A model generated the notes under the pieces. It did not search any database, was not told the DNA's origin, and saw only the letters and a program-made list of their open reading frames with translations. Positions 61,092 to 64,000 of a stretch of 64,000 bases of DNA are shown here, piece by piece. The stretch comes from Rikenellaceae bacterium (GTDB lineage Bacteria; Bacteroidota; Bacteroidia; Bacteroidales; Rikenellaceae). The stretch lies in contig SUZR01000004.1 of NCBI GenBank assembly GCA_015059845.1, forward strand, positions 129,156-193,155. Direction: 5' to 3'. Position 1 is the stretch's first letter; each line of letters opens with the position of its first letter. A program made the position numbers and the translations under genes.

Positions 61092-61150
61092 GCGTCAGCC
61101 CAAACGCGGTAAAAGAACTTTTCTACGTTAGGAAAAGTTCTCGCAATGAC
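61092..61150. repeat. Dispersed element E3, internally deleted copy
   Basis: GCGTCAGCCCAAACGCGG joined through AGAACTTTTC-TACGTTA-GGAAAAGTTCT to TCGCAATGAC. The ends match the 300-bp copy at 49911-50210; the middle 240 bp is missing. It lies 12 bp past the ftsI stop and 14 bp before murE. Confidence 0.7.
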
Positions 61151-61164
61151 TATATATTATGATT

Positions 61165-62622
61165 ATGAAACAACTAAGAGAAATATTATCTTCAACCGAG
61201 GTATTGTCGTTCACCGCAACAGGCGAGGTCACAATCTCGGGTCTTACGTACGACTCGCGCCGAGTAAGCAAGGGCGACTGCTTCTTTGCCGTTCGTGGCA
61301 CGCAGAGCGATGGCCATAACTACATCACGAAGGCCGTTGAGGCGGGAGCTGTGGCCGTTGTGTGCGAGCAGCTGCCCGAGCAGTTGGCGGCCGATGTGAG
61401 CTACGTGGTGGTGAAGGATACCAACGCCGCTATGGCCGACATCGCTGCGGCCTACTACGACAACCCCTCGCACGAGCTAAATCTGGTGGGTGTGACGGGC
61501 ACAAACGGCAAGACAACGGTAGCCACGCTGCTCTACGACCTCTACCGCAAGATGGGCTACCGCGCGGGATTGATTTCGACGGTGGTCTATCGCATCGACG
61601 ACCGCGAGATACCCTCAACCCACACCACGCCCGACGCCATACGCCTGAATGCTATGCTGCGCGAGATGGTGGATGCGGGGTGTGACTACTGTTTTATGGA
61701 GGTGTCGTCGCACTCATTGGTGCAGGAGCGTGTGCGTGGTCTAAAGTTCCGCGGGGCGATGTTCACAAACCTCACGCACGACCATCTGGACTATCACGGC
61801 ACCTTTATAGAGTATGTGAGGGCAAAAAAACGCCTCTTCGACTCGCTCCCCAAGAGCGCCTTTGCGCTGGTGAACGTTGACGACCGCAACGGCGAGGTGA
61901 TGGTGCAGAACACACGTGCCAAGGTGAGCCGCTACTCTCTGCGACAGATGGCCGACTTCCGCTGCAAGGTGCTGGAGATGTTGTTCGACGGTATGTTGCT
62001 GCGCGTGAATGCGCACGATGTGTGGGTGAAGTTCCTCGGACGATTCAACGCCTACAATCTCCTGTGCGTATATGGCGCGGCGGTGCTGCTCGGCTCCGAT
62101 GAGCAGGAGGTGTTGCAGGCGCTGAGCTCCCTGCACTCGGTCAGTGGCCGTTTCGAGCCTGTGCGCTCTGAAGGGGGCGTGACGGCCATCGTGGATTATG
62201 CCCACACGCCCGACGCGCTGGAGAATGTGATTGCTACCATTAACGATATACGCACCCCCGCGCAGCAGCTTATCGTTGTCTGCGGCTGTGGCGGTGACCG
62301 CGACGCCACGAAGCGCCCCGAGATGGGACGCATAGCCTCACGCGAGGCCGACATCGCTATCTTCACGTCGGATAACCCCCGCACCGAGGACCCCGAGCGA
62401 ATTCTCGACCAGGTGGTGGCGGGTGCCGAGGCGGGACGCCAGACGCTGCGCATAAGTGACCGCGCGCAGGCTATCCGCACGGCGGTGATGCTCTCGAAGG
62501 CGGGCGATATAATCCTTATTGCGGGCAAGGGCCACGAGGATTACCAGATTATCGGAACAGAGAAGATTCATTTCGATGATAGGGAGCAGGTCCGCGAGGC
62601 ATTTAAGGAGTTAGGGAAATAA
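61165..62622 (+). CDS. murE: UDP-MurNAc-tripeptide synthetase (meso-DAP adding)
   Basis: 485 residues from ATG 61165 (ATG 61159 in frame is also possible). Mur ligase ATP site GVTGTNGKTTVATLLYDL, central HDHLDYHGT, and the DNPR motif (SDNPRTEDP) that selects meso-diaminopimelate, indicating DAP-type peptidoglycan. Follows ftsI in dcw order. Confidence 0.97.
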   Translation: MKQLREILSSTEVLSFTATGEVTISGLTYDSRRVSKGDCFFAVRGTQSDGHNYITKAVEAGAVAVVCEQLPEQLAADVSYVVVKDTNAAMADIAAAYYDNPSHELNLVGVTGTNGKTTVATLLYDLYRKMGYRAGLISTVVYRIDDREIPSTHTTPDAIRLNAMLREMVDAGCDYCFMEVSSHSLVQERVRGLKFRGAMFTNLTHDHLDYHGTFIEYVRAKKRLFDSLPKSAFALVNVDDRNGEVMVQNTRAKVSRYSLRQMADFRCKVLEMLFDGMLLRVNAHDVWVKFLGRFNAYNLLCVYGAAVLLGSDEQEVLQALSSLHSVSGRFEPVRSEGGVTAIVDYAHTPDALENVIATINDIRTPAQQLIVVCGCGGDRDATKRPEMGRIASREADIAIFTSDNPRTEDPERILDQVVAGAEAGRQTLRISDRAQAIRTAVMLSKAGDIILIAGKGHEDYQIIGTEKIHFDDREQVREAFKELGK

Positions 62623-62629
62623 AGGCAGG

Positions 62630-62703
62630 CTATAGGTGTTATAAGTGATATAAGTATTATAGGAAATCGCGTATAACACCCATAACACCTATAACACTTA
62701 TAA
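62630..62703. repeat. 9-bp-unit hairpin, copy R16
   Basis: ATAGGTGTT-ATAAGTGAT-ATAAGTATT-ATAGG, loop AAATCGC, right arm GTATAACACCCATAACACCTATAACACTTATAA. Lies inside the dcw cluster between murE and mraY, so it must be tolerated within an essential operon. Confidence 0.9.
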
Positions 62704-62716
62704 AATTTTGAATTAA
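62703..62716. repeat. TTTTGAATT motif, copy 3
   Basis: AAATTTTGAATTAA, immediately after R16 and just before the mraY ATG. Confidence 0.5.
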
Positions 62717-62719
62717 AAT

Positions 62720-63964
62720 ATGTTATACTCACTTTTTCAACTGCTTGATGAGCGTTTTGACCTGCCCGGTGCAGGTGTGTTTCAATACATTTCGTTCCGC
62801 TCGGTGGTGGCCGTCATTCTGGCGTTGCTCATCACCATCTTCTTCGGCCGCAGCATTATCCGTATGTTGCAGCGCCACCAGATAGGCGAGGAGATTCGTG
62901 ACCTCGGCCTTGAGGGGCAGCTCTCAAAAAAGGGCACGCCGACAATGGGCGGAGTGATAATCCTGCTGGCCGTGCTGGTGCCTATCCTGCTGGTGGGACG
63001 ACTGGATAATATCTACGTGCAGCTGATGATTATCTCGACCATCTGGTTGGGCGTATTGGGAGGCTTGGATGATTACATAAAAACCTTCCGCCACAATAAG
63101 GATGGCCTGAAGGGTAAGTTCAAGATTGTCGGCCAGGTGGGTCTGGGCATTATCGTGGGTACGGTGATGTGCTTCTCGCAGGAGGTTGTCATCCGCGAGA
63201 AGATATCTACCCCCACCGAGAAGATTTATGTCAACCCCTCGGGTCAGACCGTTGTGGAGCGTGTTGAGACAGCCGTTATGGACCCCACGCCGCAGAAGAC
63301 CACCAAGACCACAATCCCCTTCGTGAAGGATAACGAGTTCGACTACGGCTGGCTGGTGGGCGGCAACGACCTGCTGACGTGGCTGTTGTATATCGCCGTA
63401 GCGATATTTGTCGTCACGGCCGTCTCGAACGGAGCAAACCTGACGGACGGATTGGATGGCCTGCTTACGACGGTGTCGGTGCCGATAATGCTGGTGCTGG
63501 GTGCGCTGGCATATCTGTCGGGACACATCATCTATGCTAACTACCTGAATATTATGTATATCCCCGAGTCGGCCGAGCTTGTTGTCTTTGCCGCGGCGAT
63601 GTGCGGTGCGCTGCTGGGATTCTTGTGGTACAACTCCTTCCCTGCGCAGATTTTTATGGGTGACACAGGCTCTTTGGCCATCGGAGGTATCATCGCGGTC
63701 TTTGCCCTCTGCATCCGCAAAGAGCTGCTGCTGCCGCTCTTGTGCGGTATCTTCCTGGTGGAGGCGGTGTCGGTGATGGCGCAGGTTAGTTACTTCAAAT
63801 ATACGAAGCGAAAATATGGCGAGGGACGGCGCATACTGCTGATGGCGCCCCTGCATCACCACTTCCAGAAGAAGGGGCTGTTCGAGACGAAGATTGTTAT
63901 GCGCTTCTTCATCATCTCGATTCTGCTCTGCGCAATGACATTGGTAACGTTGAAGATACGATAA
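62720..63964 (+). CDS. mraY: Phospho-MurNAc-pentapeptide transferase
   Basis: 414 residues, ten transmembrane helices. KKGTPTMGGVIIL, DDYIK(T/F) and NLTDGLDGL are the catalytic signatures, with PLHHHFQKKG near the C-terminus. About 70 extra residues between helices (about 155-225) are a known feature of Bacteroidota MraY. Makes lipid I. The rest of the dcw cluster presumably continues beyond the window. Confidence 0.97.
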   Translation: MLYSLFQLLDERFDLPGAGVFQYISFRSVVAVILALLITIFFGRSIIRMLQRHQIGEEIRDLGLEGQLSKKGTPTMGGVIILLAVLVPILLVGRLDNIYVQLMIISTIWLGVLGGLDDYIKTFRHNKDGLKGKFKIVGQVGLGIIVGTVMCFSQEVVIREKISTPTEKIYVNPSGQTVVERVETAVMDPTPQKTTKTTIPFVKDNEFDYGWLVGGNDLLTWLLYIAVAIFVVTAVSNGANLTDGLDGLLTTVSVPIMLVLGALAYLSGHIIYANYLNIMYIPESAELVVFAAAMCGALLGFLWYNSFPAQIFMGDTGSLAIGGIIAVFALCIRKELLLPLLCGIFLVEAVSVMAQVSYFKYTKRKYGEGRRILLMAPLHHHFQKKGLFETKIVMRFFIISILLCAMTLVTLKIR

Positions 63965-63979
63965 AAAAGCGTAACTCTA

Positions 63980-64000
63980 TTTTGAATTTTGCATTTTGAA
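63980..64000. repeat. TTTTGAATT array, copy 4 (cut by window end)
   Basis: TTTTGAATTTTGCATTTTGAA, of the same type as the arrays at 864, 32054 and 62703. Confidence 0.5.

Noticed and set aside
7462..62703. CRISPR arrays or VNTR-coded proteins as an explanation for the tandem units
   Set aside because: Units are 9 bp without spacers, form palindromes, and no cas genes are present.
1..64000. Insertion sequences, prophage, integrase or CRISPR
   Set aside because: No transposase, integrase or phage structural gene was found in any frame; the only transfer-like gene signals are the TIR island and the RhuM-Fic gene.

Overview
This 64 kb window is a piece of a Bacteroidota chromosome, most likely order Bacteroidales and probably Alistipes/Rikenellaceae-like. 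The evidence is: Bacteroidota promoters (TTTG, 19-20 bp, TAnnTTTG) before many genes; a Bat aerotolerance locus; a lysyl-tRNA synthetase with the phylum's C-terminal extension; MurE with the meso-DAP motif DNPR; a GlsB/OlsB-like lipid acyltransferase; and many SPII lipoproteins. Coding DNA is moderately GC-rich and intergenic DNA is strongly AT-rich. I assign the genus only tentatively. I see no transposase, prophage, plasmid or CRISPR array.

Layout. 0-10 kb: 3' end of pgk, a secreted phosphoesterase, an M13 peptidase, queD, polA, a candidate small structured RNA, a flavoprotein and tRNA-Leu(UAG). 10-23 kb looks like the replication origin neighbourhood: mrp, an AT-rich DnaA-box cluster (candidate oriC, about 11.3-11.7 kb), metG with a structured leader, ilvE, a perfect 16-bp parS palindrome at 16142 (and a one-mismatch site inside ilvE), then mnmG (gidA), ybeY, an EnvC-like protein, a TPR protein and pheS. 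23-32 kb: a patatin/beta-barrel protein and the Bat locus (MoxR, DUF58, a BatD/DUF4381-like membrane protein, BatC-like TPR, BatA, BatB). 32-38 kb: lysS, a RhuM-Fic protein, tpiA and a FadL-type porin. 38.4-40.2 kb is an AT-rich island encoding a TIR-transmembrane-ectodomain protein, the best candidate for an undescribed immune or signalling protein. 40-49 kb: an esterase, an unannotated 49-aa protein, an ECF sigma factor, a YugP/SGNH/MBOAT operon, a LolCE-type permease and menG/ubiE. 49-57 kb: envelope proteins, a HAD phosphatase, a Na/Ca exchanger, a DUF1080-metalloenzyme fusion, PAP2, a CBM9-like protein, a NahK-like kinase and the lipid acyltransferase. 57-64 kb: start of the dcw cluster (rsmH, ftsL-like, ftsI with PASTA, murE, mraY).

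The most striking non-coding signal is a family of at least 16 intergenic hairpins made of degenerate 9-bp units (ATARGWRYT on one arm, its complement on the other). They sit mostly at gene 3' ends and in two cases carry the stop codon of the neighbouring gene. Three further dispersed families are present: an ~88-bp imperfect palindrome (5 copies), a long element with an internally deleted copy (2 copies), and TTTTGAATT arrays (4 copies), one of which supplies the -33 box of lysS.
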